Source: RYN-428 sp035551995 (GTDB taxonomy: Bacteria > Planctomycetota > Phycisphaerae > Tepidisphaerales > Tepidisphaeraceae). Taken from it: DNA of 42,769 bases. The translations under genes and the position numbers were made by a program. Every line of letters starts with the position of its first letter. Position 1 is the first letter of the stretch. Positions 1 through 8,907 of the stretch are shown here, piece by piece. The notes under the pieces were generated by a model. It saw only the letters and a list, made by a program, of their open reading frames with translations, was not told where the DNA came from and ran no database searches. Location of the stretch: NCBI GenBank assembly GCA_035551995.1, contig DASZME010000001.1:1-42769 (forward strand), written 5' to 3'.

Positions 1-46
1 CTGATGCACGCGGGTGGACTGGGCGGCGTTAAGAGAAGAGGTATTC

Positions 47-1723
47 ATGGTCAGGCGGATCCTCCGCCGTGGTCGTTATCGGACATTGCGGGTCTGTTCG
101 TTGAGTCACGCCGAAAGTCCGATAATGATTCACGGGATCACGTTCATAAATCCGATGTGGATACCGATGCTCAACAACCGCAAAACGGTATCGCGTGATG
201 ATCTGCTGGCGATCCGCGAAGAAGCGCGCAACGCGGGGAAAAGCGTCGTGCATTGTCATGGATGCTTTGACATCGTTCATCCCGGGCATATTCAACACCT
301 TCAGTTTGCCCGGTCGCTGGGCGATATTCTGATCGTTTCGGTCAGTGCCGACACGCACGTGAACAAGGGGGCGGATCGGCCGCTGATCCCCGACGATCTG
401 CGGGCGTCGAGTCTCGCGGCCCTCCAGTGCGTGGATTATGTTTTTATCAATCCGAATCCGACGGCGGTCGAGCTGCTGGAGGCGCTGGCGCCAGACGTTT
501 ATGTGAAGGGGCGCGAGTATGAACGGAACCAGGACCCGCGCTTTATCGCCGAGCGCGACGCGGTGGTGCGCCGGGGCGGGAAAGTGGTATTTTCCAGCGG
601 CGAAGTGGTGTATTCGTCGACCGCGCTGATCGGCGCGATCGGCGGCCGCGACGTATTCAACGACGAAAAGGTTTCCCGCCTGCGCGATCGCTACGGCCTT
701 TCGACGGTGCATCTGCAAAACCTGATTCAGCGCGCCCGCGGGACAAAGATTCTCGTGGTCGGCGACTACATTCTCGACCGCTACCATTTTTGCGACGCAA
801 CCGGCGTCGCCGGGGAAGGGCCGATGCTCTCGCTGCGGACCATGCAGGATCGCGACTACGACGGCGGCGCGGGCGTCATCGCCCTTCATCTGGCGGGCCT
901 GGGCGCTCGACCGACGCTGATCGGCGCGCTGGCCGACGATGAGTTGTCCCGGCAAATCGAAATGCGGCTCACTGCCGCCGGCGTCGATATGCAGTGCCAC
1001 CGAAGCCGCCGGGACGTGGTCGTGAAACATCGGTATCTGGTCGATCAGACCAAACTGTTCAAGGTTGACGAGGGCACGCCGACGGCATCCGACACGCAGT
1101 TGGAAGGACTGCTGGCCGCGAGAATCCTGGCGGCGGCGGAAGGGGCGGCGGCGGTGGTCTTCGCCGACTTCGGGTACGGCGTCATCACCGCCAGCCTGCT
1201 CGACCGGATACTGCCCCGTCTCCGGGAAACGGTGCCGATCCTCACCGCCGACGTGAGCGGTCGGCAGAGCAATCTCTTGAAATTCACGAACTTCGACATG
1301 CTTTGCCCGACCGAGCGTGAAGCCCGCGAGGCGCTTCACGATTTTTCCAACGGCCTTGGCGCGGTCGTGTGGGACATGCTCAACAGCACCGCCGGGCGAT
1401 CCGCCGTCATCACGCTTGGAAAGCAGGGGCTGGTGACGTTTCACCGCAACGACCAGGCGGCGGCCGACCGATTAATCACCGAGTATCTGCCCGCGCTCAG
1501 CGCCACCGCCCTCGATCCGCTGGGATGCGGCGACGCCCTTCTGGCGACGGCCAGCCTGGCTCTCGCCGCCGGCGGATCGCTTCAGGCCGCGGCGTTTTTG
1601 GGATCGGTGGCCGCGGCGATCGAGGCTCAGGAAATCGGAAACCGCCCGATCGACGCCGAGCAAATGCTGGCCTATCTGCGCCACCGCGACGCCGCGCCGG
1701 CCGAAGCAAGGCTTGCGTCGTGA
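47..1723 (+). CDS. Bifunctional nucleotidyltransferase / PfkB sugar kinase (HldE-like, domains reversed)
   Basis: This protein probably makes an ADP- or CDP-activated heptose or related sugar for surface polysaccharide. The N-terminal part carries the cytidylyltransferase signature (HGCFDIVHPGH, near nucleotides 250-290) and a nucleotide-site-like SSTALIG. The C-terminal two thirds is a PfkB/ribokinase-fold kinase, starting at ILVVGDYILDRY and ending with the anion-hole and catalytic-base motif DPLGCGD. E. coli HldE has the kinase first and the transferase second, so the order here is inverted. The start at 47 is chosen because AGAGAAGAGG lies just upstream. ATGs at 125, 155 and 167 are closer to where family homology begins, and a GTG at 14 is also open. 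The upstream neighbour is outside the window. Both domain folds are clear; the exact sugar substrate is not. Confidence 0.85.
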   Translation: MVRRILRRGRYRTLRVCSLSHAESPIMIHGITFINPMWIPMLNNRKTVSRDDLLAIREEARNAGKSVVHCHGCFDIVHPGHIQHLQFARSLGDILIVSVSADTHVNKGADRPLIPDDLRASSLAALQCVDYVFINPNPTAVELLEALAPDVYVKGREYERNQDPRFIAERDAVVRRGGKVVFSSGEVVYSSTALIGAIGGRDVFNDEKVSRLRDRYGLSTVHLQNLIQRARGTKILVVGDYILDRYHFCDATGVAGEGPMLSLRTMQDRDYDGGAGVIALHLAGLGARPTLIGALADDELSRQIEMRLTAAGVDMQCHRSRRDVVVKHRYLVDQTKLFKVDEGTPTASDTQLEGLLAARILAAAEGAAAVVFADFGYGVITASLLDRILPRLRETVPILTADVSGRQSNLLKFTNFDMLCPTEREAREALHDFSNGLGAVVWDMLNSTAGRSAVITLGKQGLVTFHRNDQAAADRLITEYLPALSATALDPLGCGDALLATASLALAAGGSLQAAAFLGSVAAAIEAQEIGNRPIDAEQMLAYLRHRDAAPAEARLAS

Positions 1724-1805
1724 GATGGAGGGCATCGGAAAAAAATCCGCCTGAAGCGAATAAATCATCGGCCGCCGGTAGAGTAATCATGACGAGGAAT
1801 ACCGG

Positions 1806-2495
1806 ATGAAGATTTTCACCATCGCGTTAATCGTTTTTCTGGCGGCGGTAAGCGGATCGAAGCAGATCGACGGCGCCGATGCTTCAGGCAAGGCGCCGAC
1901 GACGCGACCGATTCCGTTCGAAAAGGAGATTCTCGCGTTTGAGAAGCACGACCGCGCCGAGCCTCCTCCCAAGGACGCCAACCTATTTGTCGGATCGTCC
2001 AGCATCGCCAGATGGAAAACGCTGGCCGACGATTTTCCGGGCGTTCCCGTCATCAATCGCGGTTTTGGCGGATCGCGCATTCCCGATTCGACACGGTTCG
2101 CCGATCGGATTGTGCTCCCTTATCGCCCCAAGCGGATTTTTCTGTATGCCGGCGACAATGATATCGCCGGCGGCCATTCCCCGCAGCGAATTCTGGCCGA
2201 TTTCAAGACTTTCGTCCAAACGGTGCGCGCCGGGCTGAAAGACGTGCCGATTTATTTCATCTCGCTGAAGCCAAGCCCCTTGCGGGCTAAATTCCTGCCC
2301 AAGGCGCTCGAAACCAACGCGCTGATCGCGGCGTACATCAAGGACAGCGATAATTTGCATTATGTCGACGTCGCTACGCCGATGCTCGGACCCGACGGCA
2401 ACGCACGCGCCGCACTATTCGGTCCGGACAGACTTCACATGAATCGCGCCGGTTATGAAATTTGGATCGGAATCATCGCGCCGCTGCTGAAGTGA
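1806..2495 (+). CDS. Secreted SGNH/GDSL-type hydrolase
   Basis: A small secreted esterase or acylhydrolase of the SGNH fold, 229 residues. It begins with a signal peptide (MKIFTIALIVFLAAVSG, then a polar region). The catalytic blocks are visible: FVGSSSIARW supplies the nucleophile serine, RGFGGS the block II glycine, YAGDND the block III asparagine, and D208-x-x-H211 (DRLHMN) the base. The substrate cannot be read from sequence; in planctomycetes such proteins often accompany carbohydrate ester processing. It lies 82 bases after the sugar-kinase fusion and may be cotranscribed. It is convergent with the cyclodeaminase gene downstream. Contrast it with the SGNH-fold protein at 15654-16880, which lacks these residues. 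Confidence 0.85.
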   Translation: MKIFTIALIVFLAAVSGSKQIDGADASGKAPTTRPIPFEKEILAFEKHDRAEPPPKDANLFVGSSSIARWKTLADDFPGVPVINRGFGGSRIPDSTRFADRIVLPYRPKRIFLYAGDNDIAGGHSPQRILADFKTFVQTVRAGLKDVPIYFISLKPSPLRAKFLPKALETNALIAAYIKDSDNLHYVDVATPMLGPDGNARAALFGPDRLHMNRAGYEIWIGIIAPLLK

Positions 2496-2571
2496 TTGCA
2501 CCCCATCGCGCATCGCCCGCTCGGCTGAAACGATCCACATTCGGACGTGGGATTTCGTACACGGGATTTAC

Positions 2572-3195
2572 TCAGGCTCCCTCGGCGTGCCTTCCCCAGA
2601 CTCTGGGGCTGATCCGCTGGATGAGCGTGGCGGCGTGCGAAAGGATCTGGCTGATCCGAGATTCGATTCGCTGCCGTTCGGCTGGATCCGTTATTTCCGT
2701 GAGGTTGACCCTTACGTTGTAGACGGCGCACCGCGCGGTGGCCATCGCGAGGTCCGCACAGATCGCCAGGTCCGACAACAGGTGATAGTTGACGAAATTG
2801 ATGACTTGATCGCACGTTTGCAGGATGGCGACCGCGGTTGCGCCGATGGTTTCCGGCGTGCGGATGGCGCCAATGACCGCCGATTTCAACTGTGCGTCCT
2901 GCTCGGGTCCCGGAGGCAGTTTACGGGCGGCGGTGACGGCCGCGTAGGCCGCCTGGTCTTCGACCATCAGTTCGAGCATGAGTACTCGAGCGCGATGCAG
3001 CCCTTGCAGGGCGGGGAGAAGTTCGCCTTCATAGGCGGCCAGGTCTTTCTTGCCGATGCTGTAGTTAAGGACCATCTCCCCCATTGAGGTCGACAGGGCG
3101 CCGCACAGCGCCGCGATGCTTCCGCCGCCGGGGGTAGGCTGACGAGCGGCCGCGGCGTCGAGAAAATTCTGAATGGTCGTGTTACGGTCGTGCAT
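2572..3195 (-). CDS. Cyclodeaminase/cyclohydrolase family protein (FTCD C-terminal-like)
   Basis: An all-helical protein of 207 residues matching the formiminotetrahydrofolate cyclodeaminase / methenyl-THF cyclohydrolase family. The hallmark PTPGGGSIAALCGALSTSM near the N-terminus is the conserved folate-binding glycine-rich turn. Members either release ammonia from formimino-THF in histidine breakdown or act on methenyl-THF. No FtcD transferase half or hut gene is visible here, so the exact reaction stays open. Its start lies 8 bases from the stop of the M16 protease gene, so it is probably the last gene of that minus-strand transcript. Length agrees with stand-alone family members (about 200 residues). 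Confidence 0.85.
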   Translation of the reverse strand: MHDRNTTIQNFLDAAAARQPTPGGGSIAALCGALSTSMGEMVLNYSIGKKDLAAYEGELLPALQGLHRARVLMLELMVEDQAAYAAVTAARKLPPGPEQDAQLKSAVIGAIRTPETIGATAVAILQTCDQVINFVNYHLLSDLAICADLAMATARCAVYNVRVNLTEITDPAERQRIESRISQILSHAATLIQRISPRVWGRHAEGA

Positions 3196-3203
3196 TCGGA
3201 TTC

Positions 3204-6113
3204 TTATTTCGGTCCGCCGGCGCCTGTGTCATGTTGCACGCCGCGCGGAGTAAGATCGACGGGCGGGAACGATGGATACATCCGCCGACCCGCTTTGACG
3301 GTTACCGCGTCTGGCACAGGCGTGCTGATCGTGACGATGCAATCTCGCAACCGCCGCCGCGCCAGCGCCTGTACCTGATTCATTTCAACCGTCTTTATCT
3401 TATCGGCAAATTGGTCGTGCCACTTGTAGCCAAGTCCATGTATCTCATCCAGGGCCGCGCTCGCCGCCTGGGCCGCGGGGGTTTCATGTTCCATGGCGTC
3501 GGCCACCACAATCAGTTCTTTTGCGCGTTTGTACCATGTCGCATTGATGTCGTTTCCATTGCCTTGAAGACGTCCGATATTTTCCAGGCAAAGCTCGACG
3601 ACTTCATTCACCTTTGCCGGATCGCACCCGGCGAAAACCAGGAACGTACCCGGCAGGTTCGGCGCACGGCCAGCGGAATTTTGCGATTCGACGACATAAA
3701 CCAACCCCTTGCCGCGCAGCGTCTCGAAGAGATAGCCGGTCGGATACGTATAGCCCCCGGTCAGCGTCTTGGCCATGGCGAACTCGTACCAATCCGGCGC
3801 GCCGATAACCGTATCGGCCTTGAACCCAATCACAACCCCGGCGATTCCTTCCTGCTCGGTCTTGTTCACCTTGACGCTTTGCACGTCGATCGACGCCGCC
3901 GCCGGCGCGGTGTCCGGCGCCTTGACGGCGCGATCCGGCGCCGCGGGCTTGGCGATCTCCGGCTTGGGGCCCTTTCCAAGCAATTCCGCCGCCAGATTCT
4001 TGGCGGCATCGGCGTCGACGTCCCCGTAGATCGCGACGACTCGCCGGCTTGCGAGAATTTTTTTCTCGTACCAATCGCGAACCTGCTGAATCGTGAATTT
4101 TTCCGCGTTTTGCCGCGTTCCCTCCGACAGAAACTGATAGGGCGAATTCGAGGGGCCGTAATACTCTTTCTTGAAAAAGCGAATCGCCTGCTGCGTCCAG
4201 TCGGCGTCTTCGCCCTTGATGGCCGCGACAATGCGATTCTTCATCGGCGCCAGTTGCGCTTCGTCAAACGCCGGATGATTGACGATGTCGGCGTAGACCG
4301 ACATCGTCCTGGCGAAATCACCCTTGAGGCATTCGGCGCTCCACGACCAGGTGTCTTTTCCGCAAGCCGTCGCCATTTCGCCGCCGGTTGCGTCGAAGAA
4401 CTCGGCGATCTTTTCGCTGTCCATCGTCTTGCTGCCGCGCATGAGCATCTGCATGGCCAGGTTCCCCAGCCCGTTGTCGCCGGCGTCTTCGGCGGTAACG
4501 CCGCCGAGGCTGTACATGTCGATCACCACCGTGGGCGATGTCGTCACGCGCTTGAACAGGAGAATCGTTCCGTTTTCCAATTCGATCCGCTCGACGGCGG
4601 AGGCCACGGCCGGCTGGCTTTGGGCGGGCTGCGACGCGGGACTCAGCGGCCGCAAAATATCTTCCGCCTGCGGCAATCCCTTGGCGCCAAGCCATTCCGA
4701 GGGAAACATCGCCGTGGTGATCAGTTTGCCGTCGTCGAAATATTTGCGCGCGACGGCTTTGATCTGCTCGACCGTCACCTGATCGGCGCGGTCGACATAC
4801 TTATCCTGAAAATGAATGTCGCCGGTGGTCCGGTAATCGTCGGCCAGCGAGGCGGCGATATCCTCCGCGGTCTGGAATTTTTTCACCCGGGCGGCGCGAA
4901 ACTGCATCTTAGCGCGCTTCAGCCGTTCGCCGTCCACGCCCTCTTTCTTGACGCCATCCAAAATCTTCAAGGCGGCGGCCGTCGCTTGCGGAACTTTCTC
5001 CGGATCAAGCTGCATCTCCACGTCGAATGTGCCGGTTACATATGGAGGCGTATCGTCCGACACCTCGACGCCGCTGACAAGCTGTTGGCGATCGCGAAGC
5101 GCTTCGGTCATGACCGAGCTCTCGCCGCCGCCCAGGATCGTCGCGAGAAGGTCAAGCGCGTAGAGATCGGGGCTATTCAGCGTGACCGAGGGAAACCCGA
5201 GCATCAGGCGGGCCTGACCGAGTTTCGGAAACGCGCAAACCTGCGTCCGGCGGGTCAGCACGGGCGGTTCGGCCTCGATATTGTGCGAAAAGACCCGACC
5301 GGGCGGGGCGCCCGCGACGTTCTTCCGCACCGCCGCCAGCATCGCCTCGGGCTCCAGGTTCCCGGCCACGGCGAAGACCATGTTGTTCGGCTGATAGGCC
5401 ATCTTGTAATAGGTGTAGACGTCGTCGCGCGTCAGCCGCTGGATCACTTCCTGATATCCGATCACCGGCACCCGCGCCGGGCTCACGCGATAGCGGTTCA
5501 TTGCCGACAGGTAATAGAACTGCCGGTCCGGCTCGCCCTTTCCCATCTCCAGCTCTCTTTGCACGACCTGGTATTCCCGCTTGTATTCGGGAACGGTTAT
5601 TTTGGCGCCGAGCACCCAGCCCGTAACCAGATCGACCGCCTGCTCCATGTGCTCGGGTGTGGTGTTGATGAAAAACGAGGTGTTGTCTTCGGTGGTGTAC
5701 GCGTTGGAGTTGTTGCCGATCCTTTGAAGCAGGTCTCTGTTTTCGGCTTCGGATCGGCGTTCGGACGATCCACCGGCGACAAGATGCTCGAGCAGGTGGC
5801 TCAGGCCCCCGCCGAGCCATTGTTTTTCGTAGATGCCGCCCGTCAGCGCCACGCACCGAACGGCCACCACGGGAGAGGCGATTCGCTTGGTGATGACCAC
5901 CATACCATTACGCAAGACCGAGACGATTTCATCCTTTTCGCTGATAAGCCGATACGCTTCGACCCCGTAACCGGCGAAGCTCGATCGCGATTGGAGCATC
6001 TCGTCGGCGCCGGACGACGGCTGGGTCGCCGGCGCGGGGCCTTCAGCCAAGCCGATCGAGCACGCGAGAAAGCAGATCACGACGAACGAACGAATAATGT
6101 TGCGAGCTGTCAT
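3204..6113 (-). CDS. M16 family zinc metalloprotease, two-lobed single chain
   Basis: A predicted secreted or periplasmic zinc peptidase of the pitrilysin (M16) family, 969 residues with an N-terminal signal peptide. The inverted zinc motif H106-L-L-E-H110 is intact, and the third ligand E187 (in VVQRELEM) follows 77 residues later, the normal family distance. The C-terminal half repeats the M16 fold, but the equivalent site reads GNLAMQMLMRGS, so that lobe has no zinc site and should be structural, as in other two-lobed M16 enzymes. It would degrade peptides trapped in the closed chamber. It sits between the cyclodeaminase gene (8 bases) and the response regulator gene (47 bases) on the same strand. 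Confidence in the family is high; the substrate is unknown. Confidence 0.93.
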   Translation of the reverse strand: MTARNIIRSFVVICFLACSIGLAEGPAPATQPSSGADEMLQSRSSFAGYGVEAYRLISEKDEIVSVLRNGMVVITKRIASPVVAVRCVALTGGIYEKQWLGGGLSHLLEHLVAGGSSERRSEAENRDLLQRIGNNSNAYTTEDNTSFFINTTPEHMEQAVDLVTGWVLGAKITVPEYKREYQVVQRELEMGKGEPDRQFYYLSAMNRYRVSPARVPVIGYQEVIQRLTRDDVYTYYKMAYQPNNMVFAVAGNLEPEAMLAAVRKNVAGAPPGRVFSHNIEAEPPVLTRRTQVCAFPKLGQARLMLGFPSVTLNSPDLYALDLLATILGGGESSVMTEALRDRQQLVSGVEVSDDTPPYVTGTFDVEMQLDPEKVPQATAAALKILDGVKKEGVDGERLKRAKMQFRAARVKKFQTAEDIAASLADDYRTTGDIHFQDKYVDRADQVTVEQIKAVARKYFDDGKLITTAMFPSEWLGAKGLPQAEDILRPLSPASQPAQSQPAVASAVERIELENGTILLFKRVTTSPTVVIDMYSLGGVTAEDAGDNGLGNLAMQMLMRGSKTMDSEKIAEFFDATGGEMATACGKDTWSWSAECLKGDFARTMSVYADIVNHPAFDEAQLAPMKNRIVAAIKGEDADWTQQAIRFFKKEYYGPSNSPYQFLSEGTRQNAEKFTIQQVRDWYEKKILASRRVVAIYGDVDADAAKNLAAELLGKGPKPEIAKPAAPDRAVKAPDTAPAAASIDVQSVKVNKTEQEGIAGVVIGFKADTVIGAPDWYEFAMAKTLTGGYTYPTGYLFETLRGKGLVYVVESQNSAGRAPNLPGTFLVFAGCDPAKVNEVVELCLENIGRLQGNGNDINATWYKRAKELIVVADAMEHETPAAQAASAALDEIHGLGYKWHDQFADKIKTVEMNQVQALARRRLRDCIVTISTPVPDAVTVKAGRRMYPSFPPVDLTPRGVQHDTGAGGPK

Positions 6114-6160
6114 GCTGTCCTTGGAATTGAATGGCTTGATCCGCCGCCGGCGAAATCGAC

Positions 6161-6685
6161 CTACAACGTTTCCTCATCCTGCTCGATTTCGTTCAAATAC
6201 GTCAATGCCCTTTCCAGTTCACTTTTCAGATGTCTGACCCGAAGCAGGCTTTTCACGCGCGTCAGCAGCTCGAATTTGTTCACCGGCTTACTGACGAAAT
6301 CGTCGGTTCCGCATTCGGTGGCGGTCTCGATATCGCCCAGCTCGTTGAGGGCCGTCACCATCAGGATCTGGATGTCTCGTGTTTTCGGGTCGGCCTTGAG
6401 GCGTTTGCAAACCTGAAACCCGCTCATGTGCGGCATCATGATGTCGAGCAAGATCAAATCGGGATGATGCTCGACGACTTTGGCCAACGCCTCGACCCCG
6501 TCGGCCGCCGTCACCAGTTTCACGGGCAGCGATTCCAGAAAGGCCTGGAGCAGTTCGACGTTCTGAGGGTTGTCATCGACGATGAGAACCGTCGATTGAG
6601 GAAGAAAGGATTCGGTGTTTGCAGGCTCGGCGCCAGTGCTTGGTCGGGCGGCGCCGGGGAGCGAGGCGCTATCACGTTGGCTCAT
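6161..6685 (-). CDS. Stand-alone response regulator receiver protein
   Basis: A single-domain REC protein of 174 residues. The acidic pair (VLIVDDN), the phospho-acceptor aspartate (LLDIMMP), the switch threonine (MVTAL) and the lysine (SKPVN) are all present. About 40 residues precede the domain and a short helix (VRHLKSELERALTYLNEIEQDEE) follows. There is no DNA-binding or enzymatic output domain, so it probably works by protein contacts or in a phosphorelay. The start is chosen because GGAG precedes it at a normal distance; a longer reading frame upstream (to 6787) looks non-coding. No histidine kinase is nearby. It lies between two protease genes on the same strand, so it may share their transcript. 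Confidence 0.9.
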   Translation of the reverse strand: MSQRDSASLPGAARPSTGAEPANTESFLPQSTVLIVDDNPQNVELLQAFLESLPVKLVTAADGVEALAKVVEHHPDLILLDIMMPHMSGFQVCKRLKADPKTRDIQILMVTALNELGDIETATECGTDDFVSKPVNKFELLTRVKSLLRVRHLKSELERALTYLNEIEQDEETL

Positions 6686-6793
6686 ACGATCGACTCCGAA
6701 GTCCGCCGCGGACAAAAACAAACGCGCGGGCCGCCACGGACGCGTAGGAGGATATGTCTGCGTGGCGCGGTTCGCAAGGCAACGCACGACACG

Positions 6794-8881
6794 CTATCGC
6801 ACCGCGCCGGCGCCCGCTTCAATCTCGTCGGCCAGTCGCTCGGCGTCATACACCTTGCGAAGGGCTTCGATGATTCCGCGGGAATGGACGGAAACGGCCC
6901 GCGCCTTGTCGGCGGTGTAGGCAAAGTCGAGAACCAGTGATTCGATGTTCCCGTCGAAGATAATGCCGACCAGTTCTCCGGCGCGATTGACGACCGGGCT
7001 TCCGGAGTTTCCGCCGATGATGTCGGCCGTGCTCACGAAATTCAGCGGAGTGGCCGCGTTCAGGTCCCCCCGGTGTTTCATCCAACTTTCCGGCAGCCGA
7101 AATGGATCGATGTCCTTGTGTTCCTCCGCATGAGCGAACGCTCCCCCGATGGTCGTCAACGGCGGAATCGCGACGCCCCGCTCTTGATATCCCCGAACAG
7201 CGCCGTACGCCAAACGCAATGTGAAAGTCGCGTCGGGATACGCGTCGGAGCCCAGCGCCTTGAACTGCGCCTGCGCTATTTTGGCGTAAGCCTGCTGCAT
7301 CGGCTCATCGACTTGTTGCTCATCGGTCTTACGAAGTTCGCGCGCCGGCGCGTCGACCAGGCGGGCGAGTTGGATCATCGGATCGTCGCTGGCGGCGATC
7401 GCATCGCGGCCGCCGTCGGCGATTTTCTTTCGCAGCGCCACATCCTGCAGTTTCGTCCGATGGATTAAGTCCGCCGCACGCTCGATCGGCGATTTGCCGT
7501 CCATGACCTTCAGCGCCAGCGGATCGTCGCCCCCCTTCTTTTCCAGCAGAAAACTCAGCGAATCTGCGAATTTGATCGTTTCGAAATCACCGTAGATCGG
7601 CGCCTCGGAGAACAAATGCTGCTTGAGCGAATCGAGATTGGACTCGCGAAATTCGCGCAGCCGATCGGCATTGGGCTTGGCCGTTTCGTCGGCGAGGCGA
7701 ACGAGCGTGCGGGCGATATCGAACAGCCGGGTATCGAAAGCGGATTCGTACTCATAAAGCCTCAGATCGGCGTAGATGCGATCATAGATCTTGATTGCCG
7801 CGCGGATATCCTCCCACGGATTTCCGTTTTCCGCCGAGACCAGGGCGCGCAGCCTGGCCTCCTCGGCCCGCTTCACGGCCATGATCGCCGGATCCTGCAA
7901 ACCGGCCAAACGACCGAGAAACGCCTTGCGGCTGTTCTCGATGCCGAACAATTCGCCCTGAGCTTCGCGGGCGTTCTCGAAGCTTCTTTCGGAATACGTC
8001 CGAAGCAGCACCTCGAGCCGTCGCAAAGAATCCAATCTGGAGGGAAGGCTTTCATCGCGGGTGAATTCCAGTTGGGCGACGGTGTTCAGTCGATCGGTAC
8101 GGCCAGGGTTGCCCACGACAAAGACCAGATCGCCGTTCGCGGCGCCGGCCGTGCTCCATTTCAGATAGTGCTCGATCCTGGCCGGCGCGCCGTTTTCGTA
8201 CGCGCGAAAAAAGCAGACATCCAGGTCATAGCGCGGATATTCGAAGTTGTCCGGATCGCCGCCGAAAAACGCGATTGATTTTTCCGGCGCGAAAACCAGC
8301 CGCACGTCCGTATATTTCTTGTATCGATACAGATTGTATTGGCCGCCCTGATAGAGCGTGACCACGTCGCTGCGCAGTCCCGTTTCCTTTGTCGATTCCT
8401 GCTCGATCGTGTTCATGACCGCCCGGCGGGCGAGTTGGGCGGCGGCGGAATCCATTCCCGGCTTCAGCGCCGACTTCACGCGCTCGGTGACGTCGGAGAT
8501 GTCCATGAGAACGTTCAATTCCATGTCGATGCACTTCACCTCGTCCTCGCGCCGTTTGGCGTAGAATCCGGTGGCGATGAAATCATGCCCCGGCGAAGAC
8601 ATCTTTTGCAGCGCGCCCGATCCGACATGGTGATTGGTCATCACCAGGCCGTCGGGCGAGATGAACGACGCCGACCCCCCGCTATTAAACCGCACGGCCG
8701 AGTGCATGAGATGTTTAAGCCAGGGATCGGTCGCGTCAAAATCGTAATCTTTCTTCAGCTGCGCGCGGGGCGGATGATCGAGCAGCCACATCCCCTCGTC
8801 GGCCGGCGCGGTTGACGAAAACGCTCCAAGAAAAAGGACCATCATCCATAGCAAGCGATTTTTTTTGAGCGGTGAAATCAT
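6794..8881 (-). CDS. S46 family dipeptidyl-peptidase (DPP7/DPP11-like)
   Basis: A serine exopeptidase of 695 residues that removes dipeptides from the N-terminus of peptides, probably in the periplasm. It has a signal peptide (LLWMMVLFLGAFSSTAPA), the S46 opening MWLLDHPP, the catalytic histidine region TNHHV (H84/H85), the acidic stretch YDLDVCFF, and the nucleophile in GGNSGSP (S626). Length is typical for S46. The loop after the serine reads FDGN; from memory a glycine here marks DPP7-type (hydrophobic P1) rather than DPP11-type enzymes, which is an inference. The start at 8881 follows AGGAAATGG and begins the signal peptide; the open frame further upstream overlaps the transporter and is ignored. 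The OPT transporter gene ends 26 bases upstream, matching a peptide-import pathway. Confidence 0.93.
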   Translation of the reverse strand: MISPLKKNRLLWMMVLFLGAFSSTAPADEGMWLLDHPPRAQLKKDYDFDATDPWLKHLMHSAVRFNSGGSASFISPDGLVMTNHHVGSGALQKMSSPGHDFIATGFYAKRREDEVKCIDMELNVLMDISDVTERVKSALKPGMDSAAAQLARRAVMNTIEQESTKETGLRSDVVTLYQGGQYNLYRYKKYTDVRLVFAPEKSIAFFGGDPDNFEYPRYDLDVCFFRAYENGAPARIEHYLKWSTAGAANGDLVFVVGNPGRTDRLNTVAQLEFTRDESLPSRLDSLRRLEVLLRTYSERSFENAREAQGELFGIENSRKAFLGRLAGLQDPAIMAVKRAEEARLRALVSAENGNPWEDIRAAIKIYDRIYADLRLYEYESAFDTRLFDIARTLVRLADETAKPNADRLREFRESNLDSLKQHLFSEAPIYGDFETIKFADSLSFLLEKKGGDDPLALKVMDGKSPIERAADLIHRTKLQDVALRKKIADGGRDAIAASDDPMIQLARLVDAPARELRKTDEQQVDEPMQQAYAKIAQAQFKALGSDAYPDATFTLRLAYGAVRGYQERGVAIPPLTTIGGAFAHAEEHKDIDPFRLPESWMKHRGDLNAATPLNFVSTADIIGGNSGSPVVNRAGELVGIIFDGNIESLVLDFAYTADKARAVSVHSRGIIEALRKVYDAERLADEIEAGAGAVR

Positions 8882-8907
8882 TTTTCCATTTCCTGCGTTT
8901 CGGTCCG

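Noticed and set aside
29..1444. 471-codon minus-strand open frame opposite the sugar kinase fusion
   Set aside because: No recognisable domain; the plus-strand frame has two enzyme signatures.
3231..6416. 1061-codon plus-strand open frame opposite the M16 protease
   Set aside because: It is the antisense shadow of a clearly real, motif-bearing M16 gene and the codon bias of GC-rich DNA; its sequence is Arg/His-rich and without domains.
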